From: Ruminococcus sp.
GTDB taxonomy: Bacteria > Bacillota > Clostridia > Oscillospirales > Ruminococcaceae
Assembly (NCBI GenBank): GCA_015066875.1
Contig: SVNM01000006.1
Span: 1-49,815 of the forward strand
DNA length: 49,815 nucleotides
Direction: 5' to 3'
The notes under the pieces were generated by a model that saw nothing but the letters and a program-made list of their open reading frames with translations, searched no databases and had not been told where the DNA came from. Position numbers and translations under genes: made by a program. Shown here piece after piece: positions 32,056 through 43,652 of this stretch (positions within the stretch are counted from its first letter, which is position 1; the number at the start of each line of letters is the position of its first letter).

Positions 32056-33216
32056 TTGAACGACGAGAATATTTACAATCAGAACGGAAGCGATAATGCT
32101 TTTTCTGCTCCCGTGCTTGATGATATCGAATATGATGCTCCTTCCGCAAAGAAGGACGGTCCTCAGGGCGTTTCTGCTCCTGTACTCGATGATATGGACT
32201 TTGTTGCTCCTTCATCAAAAAAAGACGGTCCTCAGGGCGTTACTGCGCCTGTGCTTGACGACTTCGACGATTACGTTCCCAAGCAGTCTGCCAAGAAAGG
32301 TGCTCCCGAAAACGTTACCGCGCCTGTGCTTGATGATGATTCCTACTCTGCTCCTTCTAATGCTATTTCAGATTACGAGATCATCTCTGGTATGACTGAT
32401 GAGCAGAAGGCTATGTACGAAAAGCTTCCTTTTGAAAAACAACAGCAGATTCTCGAAATGAGAAGAGCACAGCTCGGTCAGCAAAACGGCGCTCCTCAGC
32501 CAGCTCCTCAGGAAATCAAGGCTCCTGTGCTTGACGATGCTGACAGCTATGTTCCGCCCCCGAAAAAGGAAGAGCCCAAACAGCCTGAGGCTCCTATAAA
32601 CGCTCCTATCCTCGATGACGAGCCTGAGCCCGCTAAGTATGTTCCTAAGTTTGCTGACGAGGATCTTGAAAGAGTTAAACAGGAAGCCAAGAAAAAGGCT
32701 GTTTCTTCTCAGCTTACTTCAAATCAGAAGGACGAAAAGGAAAGCCTCAGAATGATGCTTGAGCTTAAGGCTGAGCGTGAGGCCGAAGCTGCTAAAAAAG
32801 GCTTCAAAATCGTTATCCTTCTCGCTTTTGTCGGAATCATTGGCGCTGTGCTGTTCTATATGCTCTATTCAGCTAAGTTCTTCGGACTTGAATACGGCGA
32901 TATAAGCGCTAATAAGGTCACTTCTATCATATCAAAAAGCTCAATCTACGTTGCAGGTATTGCAGGTGCTTCCGCTCTGCTGATGATTACAGGCCTCGGT
33001 GCTATGAAGTCGCTCTGCTCTTTCATCTACCTTGTTTTCAGCGTAGTTCAGGTTATGTCAGTTGTTTCTGTTCTTCCTCAGATTGAAGGAAGCGGTATTA
33101 AATGGGCACTCTTTGCAGGTGCTCTTATCTGCTCAATCGCTGTTTTTGTTACTCTTTCCACAAGCGATTCTGTCGGTAAATTCTACAAAAAGCCTGCCAA
33201 AGACTACAATCACTAA
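32056..33216 (+). CDS. Membrane protein with six APVLDD-type repeats
   Basis: A 386-residue protein. The cytosolic N-terminal half repeats (A/N)AP(V/I)LDD six times, most copies followed by an aromatic-acidic stretch and KKDGPQGV or a similar spacer. A charged helix (about 215-255) leads to four membrane segments in the last 130 residues. A TTG start at 32056 is best placed, 9 bases after AGAGG; a GTG at 32047 overlaps that site. It is between purA and cotJA and ends at a good terminator. No known family; the motif looks like a repeated binding peptide. Confidence 0.75.
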   Translation: MNDENIYNQNGSDNAFSAPVLDDIEYDAPSAKKDGPQGVSAPVLDDMDFVAPSSKKDGPQGVTAPVLDDFDDYVPKQSAKKGAPENVTAPVLDDDSYSAPSNAISDYEIISGMTDEQKAMYEKLPFEKQQQILEMRRAQLGQQNGAPQPAPQEIKAPVLDDADSYVPPPKKEEPKQPEAPINAPILDDEPEPAKYVPKFADEDLERVKQEAKKKAVSSQLTSNQKDEKESLRMMLELKAEREAEAAKKGFKIVILLAFVGIIGAVLFYMLYSAKFFGLEYGDISANKVTSIISKSSIYVAGIAGASALLMITGLGAMKSLCSFIYLVFSVVQVMSVVSVLPQIEGSGIKWALFAGALICSIAVFVTLSTSDSVGKFYKKPAKDYNH

Positions 33217-33223
33217 AAAATTC

Positions 33224-33256
33224 AAGGCTCTCGCTTTTCTGCGGGAGCCTTTTTGT
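33224..33256 (+). terminator. Terminator after the APVLDD protein
   Basis: AAGGCTCTCGC (33224-33234) pairs with GCGGGAGCCTT (33241-33251, one G-U) and runs into TTTTT. Confidence 0.85.
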
Positions 33257-33335
33257 GTCTGTTTCACCTTTTCCTCTCTTTCTGAATATTATGTATTACC
33301 CGAAGCCGTGCGCTTTCGGTCAGAAAGGAGGATTT

Positions 33336-33608
33336 ATGAACTTTAATCTGTTTGACGACCTCGATGGTCTTGTTCTTCATGAACGTGAAAACTCCCGTTT
33401 CAGAAACTCTGAACCCGATTATACAAAAAACAGTAATACTTTCAACGGCAATACTTCGCGTTTTCCCGCCTCGACTCCCCTTGCTATGGCGTATGTTCCT
33501 TTTCAGCAGTTGGGAGAGCTTTATCCCGAAAATGAGGCTTTGAAAAAGGGAACGCTATTCCCCGAATTGTGCTTCCCTTTTACGAAAGGAGGCTCATATA
33601 ATGAATGA
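33336..33608 (+). CDS. cotJA: Spore coat-associated protein CotJA
   Basis: A 90-residue protein. The C-terminal half has the CotJA signature MAYVPFQQLGELYPENEALKKGTLFPEL. The ATG at 33336 follows AAAGGAGG; longer upstream readings are not supported. It overlaps cotJB by eight bases, and the three cotJ genes form one operon expressed in the mother cell in Bacillus. It shows the organism sporulates or derives from a spore-former. Confidence 0.9.
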   Translation: MNFNLFDDLDGLVLHERENSRFRNSEPDYTKNSNTFNGNTSRFPASTPLAMAYVPFQQLGELYPENEALKKGTLFPELCFPFTKGGSYNE

Positions 33609-33849
33609 ACGACGCGCTCTTATGAATAAAATCCAGCAGTTTGATTTCACCCTTAAAGAGCTTCATCTCTATCTTGATACTCACCCTGACTGCAGAAGAG
33701 CTCTTGCTCTTTTTGATAAGTACCGCTCTGCAAAACAAAAATGCGTTGATGAGTATGTAAAAAAATTCGGTCCCATTACTCCCGAACAAAATTCAGATGC
33801 TAATCATTGGTCATGGGTTGATGAGCCCTGGCCCTGGGAAAGGAGTTAA
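33601..33849 (+). CDS. cotJB: Spore coat peptide assembly protein CotJB
   Basis: An 82-residue protein with LMNKIQQFDFTLKELHLYLDTHP, CRRAL and the terminal W-WVDEPWPWE, all typical of CotJB. AAAGGAGG lies 8 bases before the ATG inside the end of cotJA. Three bases separate it from cotJC. Confidence 0.92.
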   Translation: MNERRALMNKIQQFDFTLKELHLYLDTHPDCRRALALFDKYRSAKQKCVDEYVKKFGPITPEQNSDANHWSWVDEPWPWERS

Positions 33850-33852
33850 TAT

Positions 33853-34467
33853 ATGTGGCAGTATGAGAAAAAACTTCAGTACCCTGTAAATATCAAAAAT
33901 CCTAACCCTAAGCTGGCTATGGCTATTATCTCTCAGCTTGGCGGTCCCGACGGCGAGCTCGCCGCTTCACTGAGATATCTCAATCAGCGCTTTGCCGCTC
34001 CCTACTCAGAGGTTAAGGGTATTCTCACAGATATCGGCACCGAGGAGCTGGCACACGTAGAGATGATTTCAGCTATTCTTTATCAGCTCACACGCAATCT
34101 TTCGATAGATGAAATCAAAAAAAGCGGATTTGACACCTACTTTGTCGATCACACAACAGGCATATACCCTGTCGCTGCCTCAGGAGCACCTTTTACCGCA
34201 GCCTATTTCCAGAGCAAAGGTGATGTAATCACTGATCTTACCGAAAATATGGCAGCAGAACAAAAGGCGCGCACCACCTATGATAATATTCTGCGTCTTG
34301 CCGATGATCCTGATGTGCGTGATCCTATAAGATTTCTCAGACAGCGAGAAATCGTGCATTTTCAGCGTTTCGGTGAAGCACTGCGCATAACACAGGAAAA
34401 CCTCAACGCCAAGAATTTCTACGCCTGCAATCCATCATTTGATGCAAACTGCGGAAAGCGAAGATAA
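33853..34467 (+). CDS. cotJC: Spore coat protein CotJC, manganese catalase family
   Basis: A 204-residue four-helix-bundle protein of the manganese catalase family. Metal ligands are visible in GTEELAHVEMI, AAEQKARTTYDNIL and REIVHFQRFGE. It is likely a coat enzyme that removes peroxide or a structural coat part. AAGGAG precedes the ATG. It ends the cotJABC operon, before a strong bidirectional terminator. Length and motifs are normal. Confidence 0.94.
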   Translation: MWQYEKKLQYPVNIKNPNPKLAMAIISQLGGPDGELAASLRYLNQRFAAPYSEVKGILTDIGTEELAHVEMISAILYQLTRNLSIDEIKKSGFDTYFVDHTTGIYPVAASGAPFTAAYFQSKGDVITDLTENMAAEQKARTTYDNILRLADDPDVRDPIRFLRQREIVHFQRFGEALRITQENLNAKNFYACNPSFDANCGKRR

Positions 34468-34490
34468 CTTTGTCGCCCCACTGAAACACC

Positions 34491-34529
34491 ATAAAAAAAG
34501 AGGACGCCTCAGCGTCCTCTTGATTTTTT
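34491..34529. terminator. Bidirectional terminator between cotJC and the dockerin gene
   Basis: AAGAGGACGC (34498-34507) pairs with GCGTCCTCTT (34512-34521) around CTCA, with A7 to the left and T7 to the right. It serves both convergent genes. Confidence 0.92.
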
Positions 34530-36544
34530 TACTTGAGATATGATTCAGGAAGTACCTCGATTAACTGAGCAACCTTCTTCTGAATTGAAAGTGCATCTGA
34601 TGTATCAACACCGTCACCATTCTGGTAAACGTCAGCATTTACCTTACCCTGTTCTGAGAGAGGATTCTTTTCTGAGTTAGCACCGTATGCCATTACCTTG
34701 ATAACGTCGTCCATTTTAACCTGGCCGTCAACGTTAGCATCGCCCCAGAGTGTTACCTCAAGCTTTTCAGGCTCCTTGGTTGTTGTAGTTGTTGTTGTTG
34801 TGGTAGTAGTTGTTGTTGTTGTAGTTGTTGTAGTTGTTGTAGTCGTTGTTGTGGTTGTAGTAGTTGTGGTAGTTGTTGTTTCGGGAACATCGTAGTAAAC
34901 CTCTACCTGATCAATTGTGATAGCGTCTGTCTCGCCATAGTAATATCCGAAGTAAAGATTTCCATCGGGATTAATAAAGTTTGAAAGTGAGCTTTCGCCT
35001 GCGATTGTTGTGGGAATGATCCACATAAGCTCTAATGAATCGCCTGCTTCAAGATTTACAAAGTTTGTAGGCTCCTGGAACCAGTATTCTTCCTCTGTAG
35101 GCGCATCTGCTGTTACGCCTGAACCGGGACAATATACAAGCTTGCCGATATCAGCCTTAGCTGTAATATCAAATCTTACTGCATAAACGTCCATATCCTC
35201 TTCGATTCCAAGGTCAGCATAAGCTATATTAAGAGCATTGTTTGCTTCGTCAGCGTGCTCGATAGCTGTGTTTACGCCTGCAACTACAGAACCTGTATAA
35301 GGAACTATCTTTTCCTGTGTATAAGTGATTGCGATTTCCTTGAGAGTTACTGACTCAAGCTCTGTGTAGTCATCAGCAACCTCTGTACCATACCAGAACT
35401 GGAATGAAACTGAGTCATTCTGGCCATATGTTACATAAGGCTGAACCTCTGCGGGAACTTCCCAATAGCACTCGATATAAGAACCTGCGCCTTCAAGAGT
35501 TACACCATTTCCGGGAGTTACACCGAATTCTACTCCAGCCTCTTCAAACTCAGCAACCTCTTCTTCGCCCATATCGTTATACCAGTAACCGCCTTTTTCC
35601 TTAACGCCTGCTTCTACCTTAGCAGACTCTGTGTCAGCTTCTGAGCCCTGCTTTACGTTAAGTCCGCCACCGTACATAAATGTATCAGCCTCTACACCAT
35701 CAGCTGTCTCAACAACTGCTGTAATAGACTCAATTGTGATACCTGTCAAGTCTGTGATACCGAACTCTGAATATGTGAACTTGTGGCTGTTGATAGGATC
35801 GCCTTCCTGCCAGCCTTCTTCTGTAGCTTCGTAAGTTTCCTCATCGTAGCCTGCTGTAAGGAGGTAATCAAGACCATCGATCTGCTTTGAAACAGTTGCG
35901 ATTACTGTACCTGTACCGTCGCCGTTATCCTTGAAATCCCAGTAACCGTTCTTTCTGTTATTGCTGGGAACATTTGAACCGGGAGTCTCAGGATCCTCAT
36001 TTTCTCCGGGATCAGTTGTACCTGATGAAGTATCATTAGCCTTTACGCTTGAAATTGTGATATCTCCGCCGTAGTAGTTTCTGAATTCCATCTTACCGGG
36101 ATACTGGCTTGATGAAGCGTTGTAGCTGAGGTCAAGTGAAGAAACATCGATAGTAATAGTTGTTTCCTTGCCTGCTGTTACTGCAACAGAAGTACCTTCA
36201 ACCTCGACTGTACCGCCCTTGGTATCAACCCATTCCTCGTTATTGCCGTCCCACTCATACCAGTAAGGTGAAGTAGCTGTACCCACACCTAAACCGAATG
36301 AGAAGTTGCCTGTAAAATCAGGCACGATTGTAATGCTGATAGTTTTCATTCCGCTTGTAGCGTAATCTGCTGTATATAAAGTAACAGCGTCGCCAACGGA
36401 AAGTGATTTGTTTGCAGTCTTCTGAGAAACTGTAACATCAGCTACTGAAACAGCAGAAGCTGAAAAAACAGGAACGCAGGTTGCTGCGATTACAAGGCTC
36501 ATTACTGTAGCCTTAACTCTGTTTGAGAATTTTGAATTTCTCAT
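34529..36544 (-). CDS. Secreted dockerin protein with poly-threonine linker
   Basis: A 671-residue protein with an N-terminal signal peptide ending near VFSASA. Three beta-rich modules of about 130-200 residues follow that look like carbohydrate-binding or jelly-roll domains without visible catalytic motifs. Next is a run of 34 threonines (34778-34879), then a C-terminal dockerin with two calcium-loop repeats, GDANVDGQVKMDDVIKVM and NGDGVDTSDALSIQKKV. It is presumably assembled on a cohesin scaffold outside the cell for polysaccharide binding. I use the ATG at 36544, which has AAAGGA 9 bases upstream. Confidence 0.87.
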   Translation of the reverse strand: MRNSKFSNRVKATVMSLVIAATCVPVFSASAVSVADVTVSQKTANKSLSVGDAVTLYTADYATSGMKTISITIVPDFTGNFSFGLGVGTATSPYWYEWDGNNEEWVDTKGGTVEVEGTSVAVTAGKETTITIDVSSLDLSYNASSSQYPGKMEFRNYYGGDITISSVKANDTSSGTTDPGENEDPETPGSNVPSNNRKNGYWDFKDNGDGTGTVIATVSKQIDGLDYLLTAGYDEETYEATEEGWQEGDPINSHKFTYSEFGITDLTGITIESITAVVETADGVEADTFMYGGGLNVKQGSEADTESAKVEAGVKEKGGYWYNDMGEEEVAEFEEAGVEFGVTPGNGVTLEGAGSYIECYWEVPAEVQPYVTYGQNDSVSFQFWYGTEVADDYTELESVTLKEIAITYTQEKIVPYTGSVVAGVNTAIEHADEANNALNIAYADLGIEEDMDVYAVRFDITAKADIGKLVYCPGSGVTADAPTEEEYWFQEPTNFVNLEAGDSLELMWIIPTTIAGESSLSNFINPDGNLYFGYYYGETDAITIDQVEVYYDVPETTTTTTTTTTTTTTTTTTTTTTTTTTTTTTTTTTKEPEKLEVTLWGDANVDGQVKMDDVIKVMAYGANSEKNPLSEQGKVNADVYQNGDGVDTSDALSIQKKVAQLIEVLPESYLK

Positions 36545-36562
36545 TGTAATCATTCCTTTCAT

Positions 36563-36816
36563 AAACGAACTCTTTTTTCTTTTCGTAACATCACTTTAAC
36601 GTGATGATAGCTTTTGCTATACGGTAAGTATATCACATTTTCGTAGATTTTTTGTTAATATTCTATGAACAACAGCTAATTTTGCCTAATTCCCCTCACA
36701 AAATTACAAGTAATTTTTTATATATTTTGCATACTAAATAATTAATCCATTGTTTTTTATTGTTCCGTTCACTTACTATCAGTAAATCCTTAATTAGTAT
36801 ATACATACAGTAAAAC
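36563..36816. other. Intergenic leader of the dockerin gene
   Basis: No gene is visible. On the minus strand a TATACT -10 element lies about 95 bases upstream of the dockerin start without a convincing -35. Two small hairpins follow it: ATAGC/GCTAT around AAAA, and CATCAC/GTGATG around a 6-base loop. The rest is AT-rich. Confidence 0.4.
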
Positions 36817-36842
36817 AAAAGCCGACGTTTCCGCCGGCTTTT
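36817..36842. terminator. Terminator of the atp operon
   Basis: AAAAGCCGACG pairs with CGCCGGCTTTT (one mismatch), with T-rich sequence after it on the minus strand. It begins 5 bases after the atpC stop codon. Confidence 0.8.
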
Positions 36843-36846
36843 TTCT

Positions 36847-38507
<1,661 letters not shown>

Positions 38508-38521
38508 TTATAATCCTCCTT

Positions 38522-39322
38522 TTACATACCGCTTCCCGCAACGATTTCGGTAATTTCCTGAGTAATTGCTCCCTGACGGGCGCGGTTGTATTCAAGCTGA
38601 AGCCTGTCTATCATTTCCTTTGCGTTTTTACCCGCTGAATCCATTGCACATCTTCTTGCAGAAACCTCGCTGGCAAAGCTTTCACGCACTGCTGACACGA
38701 TTTTTCCTGCTGTGTATATTGGAACAGCCATATTAAGCACCGAAAGCTCATCGGGCTCAAAAACGATACCCTTTACCGCCTCAGACTCTTCACGCACAAG
38801 GGGAAGTATCCAGCTGACATAGCTTTCCTGTGACATCATTGAGATATACTTTGTGCCGATAATTCCCACACGGCTGATTTCTCCCTGAGCAAAGCGTCTG
38901 CAAAGCTCCTTGGCAAGCTCTGAAGCCTGAGCAAAGGAAAAATACTCTGCGGAATACTCTCCGCCGTAGCGTTCACAGGCACGTTTGCCTATGGCTATAA
39001 ACTGAGCATCGGGAAAGTCTCTGGCAACTCTGAAAACATTGGCATTGTAGCCTCCGGCAAGTCCCCGGTCTCCCGCAATGATTATGATACAGGTTCTGCC
39101 GTCGGGATTACCCGCCATATACGGACTTTTTTCACATTCACTGCAGGTTGCGAGATTACTTACAATTCTGCCTGCCATTTCAGCATATTCCTGACTTTTT
39201 GCCATTGCTTCCATAGCTTTTCTGATTTTTGATGAAGCTACAAGTCCCATTGCCTTTGTCAGATGAAGCGTTGAATCCACGCTTTTTATACGGTTACGCA
39301 GAACTTTTGTATTTGCGCCCAT
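38522..39322 (-). CDS. atpG: F1 ATP synthase gamma subunit
   Basis: Rotor shaft of F1, 266 residues. Long N- and C-terminal helices flank a Rossmann-like middle. It has the start KVLRNRIKSVDSTLHLTKAM, the GDRGLAGGYN motif and the C-terminal RRCAMDSAGKNAKEMIDRLQLEYNR-type helix. It is slightly shorter than typical gamma (about 285). It lies between atpA and atpD, with 5 and 14 base gaps. Confidence 0.96.
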   Translation of the reverse strand: MGANTKVLRNRIKSVDSTLHLTKAMGLVASSKIRKAMEAMAKSQEYAEMAGRIVSNLATCSECEKSPYMAGNPDGRTCIIIIAGDRGLAGGYNANVFRVARDFPDAQFIAIGKRACERYGGEYSAEYFSFAQASELAKELCRRFAQGEISRVGIIGTKYISMMSQESYVSWILPLVREESEAVKGIVFEPDELSVLNMAVPIYTAGKIVSAVRESFASEVSARRCAMDSAGKNAKEMIDRLQLEYNRARQGAITQEITEIVAGSGM

Positions 39323-39327
39323 TCAGC

Positions 39328-40821
39328 TCACCTCTGCATTTCGCTCAGAGCCTTCTTGAGAGTCTCAACGTCCTCTTCCTCATAAAAGCCCTGTTCAAAT
39401 CGTTCAAGAAGCTCGCTGTAGCCCGCTTCAAGCTTATCAAAGAGTCTCTGCTCGTATTCCTTTACGCTCTTTACGGGAACATCGTTGAGATATCCCTTTG
39501 TAACGGCATAAACTATCGCTACCTGACAGCCTACTCTTACGGGAGCATTTCTGCTCTGCTTGAGAACCTCTACAATTCTCTCACCAAGAGCAAGTCTTGC
39601 CTTTGTATCCTTATCGAGATCGCTTCCGAACTGAGCAAACGACTGAAGCTCACGATACTGGGAATAGAGAAGCTTAAGCTCGCCGGCAACCTTCTTCATC
39701 GCCTTAAGCTGAGCCGAACCGCCCACTCGGCTTACCGAGATACCGGGGTTAATAGCCGGCATAATTCCCGCGTGGAAAAGCTCGGTTTCAAGGAATATCT
39801 GTCCGTCTGTAATTGAAATTACGTTTGTGGGGATATATGCTGAAACATCTCCCGCCTGAGTTTCGATAATGGGAAGAGCTGTAATTGAGCCTCCGCCGTA
39901 CTCCTCATCCACGCAGGCTGCGCGCTCAAGAAGTCTTGAATGGAGATAGAAAACGTCTCCGGGATAAGCCTCACGTCCGGGCGGTCTTCTGATAAGAAGA
40001 GAAAGTGCTCGATAAGCAACAGCGTGCTTTGAAAGGTCATCGTATATAATGAGAACGTCCTTACCCTGTTCACGGAAGTACTCTGCCATAGCACAGCCCG
40101 AATACGGAGCTATATACTGAAGGGGAGCTGATTCCGAAGCTGATGCAGACACAATGATTGTATACTCCATTGCTCCCGCACGTGCAAGCTCGTTTGCAAG
40201 CTGAACAACAGAAGTGCTCTTCTGACCTATGGCTACGTAAATACAGATTACCCCTGTATTACGCTGATTTATTATTGTATCGATAGCTATTTCGGTTTTA
40301 CCTGTCTGACGGTCGCCGATAATAAGCTCACGCTGACCTCTGCCGATAGGAATCATACTGTCAATAGCCTTGATTCCTGTCTGAAGAGGCACTGATACGC
40401 TTTTTCTTTCAATTATTCCGGGAGCCTCGCTCTCAACAGGTCTTGTTTCTGTTGTAACAACAGGTCCCTTTCCGTCAATGGGACTTCCCAGTGCATCTAC
40501 AACTCTGCCGAGAAAAGCCTCGCCTACGGGAACCGAAACTACCTTTCCTGTACGGCGCACCTTTGTTCCCTCACGGATATTATTCTTATCAGACAAAAGC
40601 GCTACGGAAACAGTCTCCTCTTCCAGATTCTGCGCCATACCGAAGCTTCCGTCCTCGAATTCAAGAAGCTCGCTTGCCATACATTCACGGATACCGTAAA
40701 CTCTTGCAATTCCGTCGCCTACGAGTATTACCGTACCTGTTTCACGCATTTCAATACGTGATTTATAATTCTTTATCTGAGCTTTGATTATATTGCTGAT
40801 TTCCTCAGGTCTTGCGCTCAT
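39328..40821 (-). CDS. atpA: F1 ATP synthase alpha subunit
   Basis: Non-catalytic nucleotide-binding subunit, 497 residues. Walker A is GDRQTGKT, followed by AIGQKSTSV, and the [11 protein letters not shown] signature is intact. The start overlaps the atpH stop by four bases. Length and motifs are normal. Confidence 0.98.
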   Translation of the reverse strand: MSARPEEISNIIKAQIKNYKSRIEMRETGTVILVGDGIARVYGIRECMASELLEFEDGSFGMAQNLEEETVSVALLSDKNNIREGTKVRRTGKVVSVPVGEAFLGRVVDALGSPIDGKGPVVTTETRPVESEAPGIIERKSVSVPLQTGIKAIDSMIPIGRGQRELIIGDRQTGKTEIAIDTIINQRNTGVICIYVAIGQKSTSVVQLANELARAGAMEYTIIVSASASESAPLQYIAPYSGCAMAEYFREQGKDVLIIYDDLSKHAVAYRALSLLIRRPPGREAYPGDVFYLHSRLLERAACVDEEYGGGSITALPIIETQAGDVSAYIPTNVISITDGQIFLETELFHAGIMPAINPGISVSRVGGSAQLKAMKKVAGELKLLYSQYRELQSFAQFGSDLDKDTKARLALGERIVEVLKQSRNAPVRVGCQVAIVYAVTKGYLNDVPVKSVKEYEQRLFDKLEAGYSELLERFEQGFYEEEDVETLKKALSEMQR

Positions 40822-41348
40822 CTGCCAATCACATCCTTTACTTCGTTCAGGCGTCTTCTGAGACTTCCGTCAATGACTCTGCCCTCTGTTTCTATAAGAA
40901 CTCCGCCCATAACCGACGGATCTGTAACACATTCGATTTCAACGCTCTTTCCAAGCATTTTTTCAAGCTTGGTTTTTATACGCTCTTTTTCAGACTGCGT
41001 AAGCTCTACAGCAGTAGTTACAACTGCTCCCGCAACGTTTTCCGAAGCGTCAACAAGAGCATTATACTCCTTCACGCAATCGCTGAGCCACTGTATTCTT
41101 CCCTTTTCGCAAAGAAGCTGAAGAAAATACACAACGTATTCGGGAAGCTTTCCTGTAAAAGCCTCTTCGATTGCCGAAAGACGTTCAGACATAGGTATTC
41201 CCGGACAAAGAAGAAACTCCATATATTCGGGATTTTCCTCAAAGCCGTTCTTTACGCTTTCAAGAGCCTGTGCGTACTCGTCCTTTGAGTTTTCCTCACA
41301 CGCAACCGCAAAAAGAGCCTCGGCGTATTCAAGGATCACATCATTCAT
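40818..41348 (-). CDS. atpH: ATP synthase delta subunit
   Basis: Peripheral-stalk subunit joining b to the top of F1, 176 residues. It has [13 protein letters not shown] at the start and a C-terminal conserved [21 protein letters not shown] take the ATG at 41348, which overlaps the end of atpF; the longer form from 41378 lies inside atpF. Divergence is high, as usual for delta. Confidence 0.92.
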   Translation of the reverse strand: MNDVILEYAEALFAVACEENSKDEYAQALESVKNGFEENPEYMEFLLCPGIPMSERLSAIEEAFTGKLPEYVVYFLQLLCEKGRIQWLSDCVKEYNALVDASENVAGAVVTTAVELTQSEKERIKTKLEKMLGKSVEIECVTDPSVMGGVLIETEGRVIDGSLRRRLNEVKDVIGR

Positions 41349-41847
41349 GGTCTTCACCCATTCCGCCGATAAAATCATCGATCATTGCGCGGTGATCATC
41401 AGCATTGATTTCTCTTCCGAGAATTTTCTCGGTAAGAACTGCCGATACATCAACGATCTCACGCTTGATGCTTTCATCTGCTCTGCGCAGTTCAAGCTCG
41501 GCCTCATTCTGAGCCTGACGGATAATTCCGTCTGCTCTGTCCTTAGCCTCTGCCACAAGTCTTTCTCCGCGCTGTTTTGCGTCATCTGAAGCGCTTTTTA
41601 TAATTGCATCGGCCTCATCTTCGGCACTGCGCAGTTTTTCTTCCCAGGCAGTCTTTGTTGCTCTTGCCTCATCGCTTGCCTTATCGGCTTCAAGATACTT
41701 CTCATCAAGCTCCTTCTGACGCTGTTCAAGAACGTTCTTAACAGGCTTGAAAAGAAGCTTTTTTAGTATCAGAAAGAGTATTGTTAGATTTGCAAGAGAA
41801 ATTACGATCTGCCAGAAGTTTATGGAAATTACATCTAATGACTGCAT
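41341..41847 (-). CDS. atpF: ATP synthase b subunit
   Basis: Peripheral-stalk subunit, 168 residues. One N-terminal membrane helix (about 8-28: FWQIVISLANLTILFLIL) is followed by a long charged coiled coil with heptad pattern to about residue 145. TTGGAGTG precedes the ATG. It overlaps atpH by eight bases. Confidence 0.94.
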   Translation of the reverse strand: MQSLDVISINFWQIVISLANLTILFLILKKLLFKPVKNVLEQRQKELDEKYLEADKASDEARATKTAWEEKLRSAEDEADAIIKSASDDAKQRGERLVAEAKDRADGIIRQAQNEAELELRRADESIKREIVDVSAVLTEKILGREINADDHRAMIDDFIGGMGEDHE

Positions 41848-41864
41848 TCAATTCACTCCAAATC

Positions 41865-42179
<315 letters not shown>

Positions 42180-43067
42180 TTATACTGTTTGTTTATCTGA
42201 TGCCTTGCGTCTGAAGTATTCCTCTGCGGGAAATCCTCCCGAAACGTAAAGCATTGTAAGCATTGCGAAGATATATGCCTGCAGACAACCGCTGAACACG
42301 TCAAAATAAATTGAAAGTACAGCGGGAATTCCTATCTGAAGCAATGGAAACTCTCCCAGAAATCCGGGAAGCCCGCCCAGAAGTTTTGAAGAAAGTCCCT
42401 GAAGGCCTGTAGCAAGAAGCACTGAAATTACAGCGCCTGAAAGCACGTTTCCGTAGTGTCGGAATGCCATTGATATAGGTGTTGCGATCTCACTGATAAT
42501 ATTCAGCGGAGCAAGGAATTTTACGGGATCACCGAAGCTTTTAAGATACATCAGCGGTCCGCACTTCATTTTGTAATAGGTTATCAGTATGAATACAAGT
42601 ATCGCCCAGCCTGCCGTTATATTGATGTCTGACGTAGGAGCGTACAGTCCGAAAAGCGAAAGCAGACTCGAAAAAGCCGAAAGAGCAAGGATCGACGCTA
42701 CAAAAGGAGCAAATCCAAGGAAAAACTCTCCCATATTTCCGATTACAAGCTTTTCTGCATTTTCCACTATCCACTCGGCGATATGCTGACGTTTCGTATC
42801 AGCCTTGACCTTTATTCCGTGTGTAAGGTAAAGACAGAGTCCCGTTACTGATATCATTACTATCCACGAGTTTATCTGTGATTCTGTTATGGGAAGATCC
42901 TGCAGAGGCATTTTTATGGTAAAAAACACTCTTGCACCTGAAATAGCTATACCCTCGCTTTGCGGATAGGTAAGTATTTTCAGAATTATTCCAGCCACAA
43001 CAGGAAGTATCATCATCAGCAGATACACAATATCCATCGTCCTGAAATGACGCGGATTATTCTCCAT
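42180..43067 (-). CDS. atpB: ATP synthase a subunit
   Basis: Membrane stator subunit with the ion half-channels, 295 residues and about six membrane segments. The essential Arg lies in SMAFRHYGNVLSG, and the last helices carry YFDVFSGCLQAYIFAMLTMLYV, the usual Q/Y-containing channel segment. It overlaps atpI by 11 bases and precedes atpE. Confidence 0.96.
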   Translation of the reverse strand: MENNPRHFRTMDIVYLLMMILPVVAGIILKILTYPQSEGIAISGARVFFTIKMPLQDLPITESQINSWIVMISVTGLCLYLTHGIKVKADTKRQHIAEWIVENAEKLVIGNMGEFFLGFAPFVASILALSAFSSLLSLFGLYAPTSDINITAGWAILVFILITYYKMKCGPLMYLKSFGDPVKFLAPLNIISEIATPISMAFRHYGNVLSGAVISVLLATGLQGLSSKLLGGLPGFLGEFPLLQIGIPAVLSIYFDVFSGCLQAYIFAMLTMLYVSGGFPAEEYFRRKASDKQTV

Positions 43068-43470
43068 CCTTTTTCACCTCCCCGATATTTTTCTTTCTGT
43101 CACGCAGGGGAACAAATGCAATTGCAATTCGTGGAAAGAACAAGGGAATTATTACCGCAACAGCATTGAAAACAGGGATTACTATTCCCAGCACAGCAAC
43201 TATAAGAAGCATAATGCTCCTCATTGACTGCGAAGCCTTCATAGCCATTGAAGCTTCCTTTTCGTCCTTCATCACAGCACTCTGAACTGTAATTCCCATA
43301 AAGAGAAAATTAAGCACAGCCGAAGCTCCGCCTAAAATATTACCCAGCAGAACCTTGTAGCTCCACATACCGAGAATAAGAAAGACGGCTTCCATAACAG
43401 CGCTCAGTATCACAACCCAGACTGCGATATATTTTGTCTCGCCTGCAACAGTAGCATCTATTTTTGCCAT
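43057..43470 (-). CDS. atpI: ATP synthase subunit I (assembly factor)
   Basis: A 137-residue protein with four membrane helices, first gene of the atp operon. AtpI-type proteins help assemble the c-ring. The sequence (AVLNFLFMGITVQSAVMKDEK) fits the ATP synthase I family, and the position is diagnostic. AAAGGAA precedes the ATG. Confidence 0.8.
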   Translation of the reverse strand: MAKIDATVAGETKYIAVWVVILSAVMEAVFLILGMWSYKVLLGNILGGASAVLNFLFMGITVQSAVMKDEKEASMAMKASQSMRSIMLLIVAVLGIVIPVFNAVAVIIPLFFPRIAIAFVPLRDRKKNIGEVKKDGE

Positions 43471-43516
43471 AGTTTATCATTTCCTTTTTGATTTTTAAGC
43501 TGACCGTTAACAATTT

Positions 43517-43546
43517 ATTATATCATTTTTTCTATGCATCTGTCAA
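43517..43546 (-). promoter_or_regulatory. Promoter of the atp operon
   Basis: On the minus strand: TTGACA (43546-43541), an 18-base spacer, then TATAAT (43522-43517), 47 bases before the atpI ATG. Confidence 0.8.
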
Positions 43547-43590
43547 TAACTTTCCGTATAATATCAGCAATGCTGTTAGATTTATGTCGC

Positions 43591-43619
43591 TTGATAAACA
43601 GTGAATTATGTGATATAAT
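43591..43619 (+). promoter_or_regulatory. Promoter of the YfhO-like gene
   Basis: TTGATA (43591-43596), a 17-base spacer, then TATAAT (43614-43619), 33 bases before the ATG. Confidence 0.8.
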
Positions 43620-43652
43620 ATTTACCGTGAATTTTATCGTTACGGAGTTATT

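Noticed and set aside
34698..34895. Plus-strand reading frame rich in valine
   Set aside because: It is the antisense shadow of the poly-threonine linker of the dockerin gene; no ribosome site and no domain.
39229..39816. 195-residue plus-strand frame over atpG/atpA
   Set aside because: Antisense to two complete ATP synthase genes; overlap without any coding signal.
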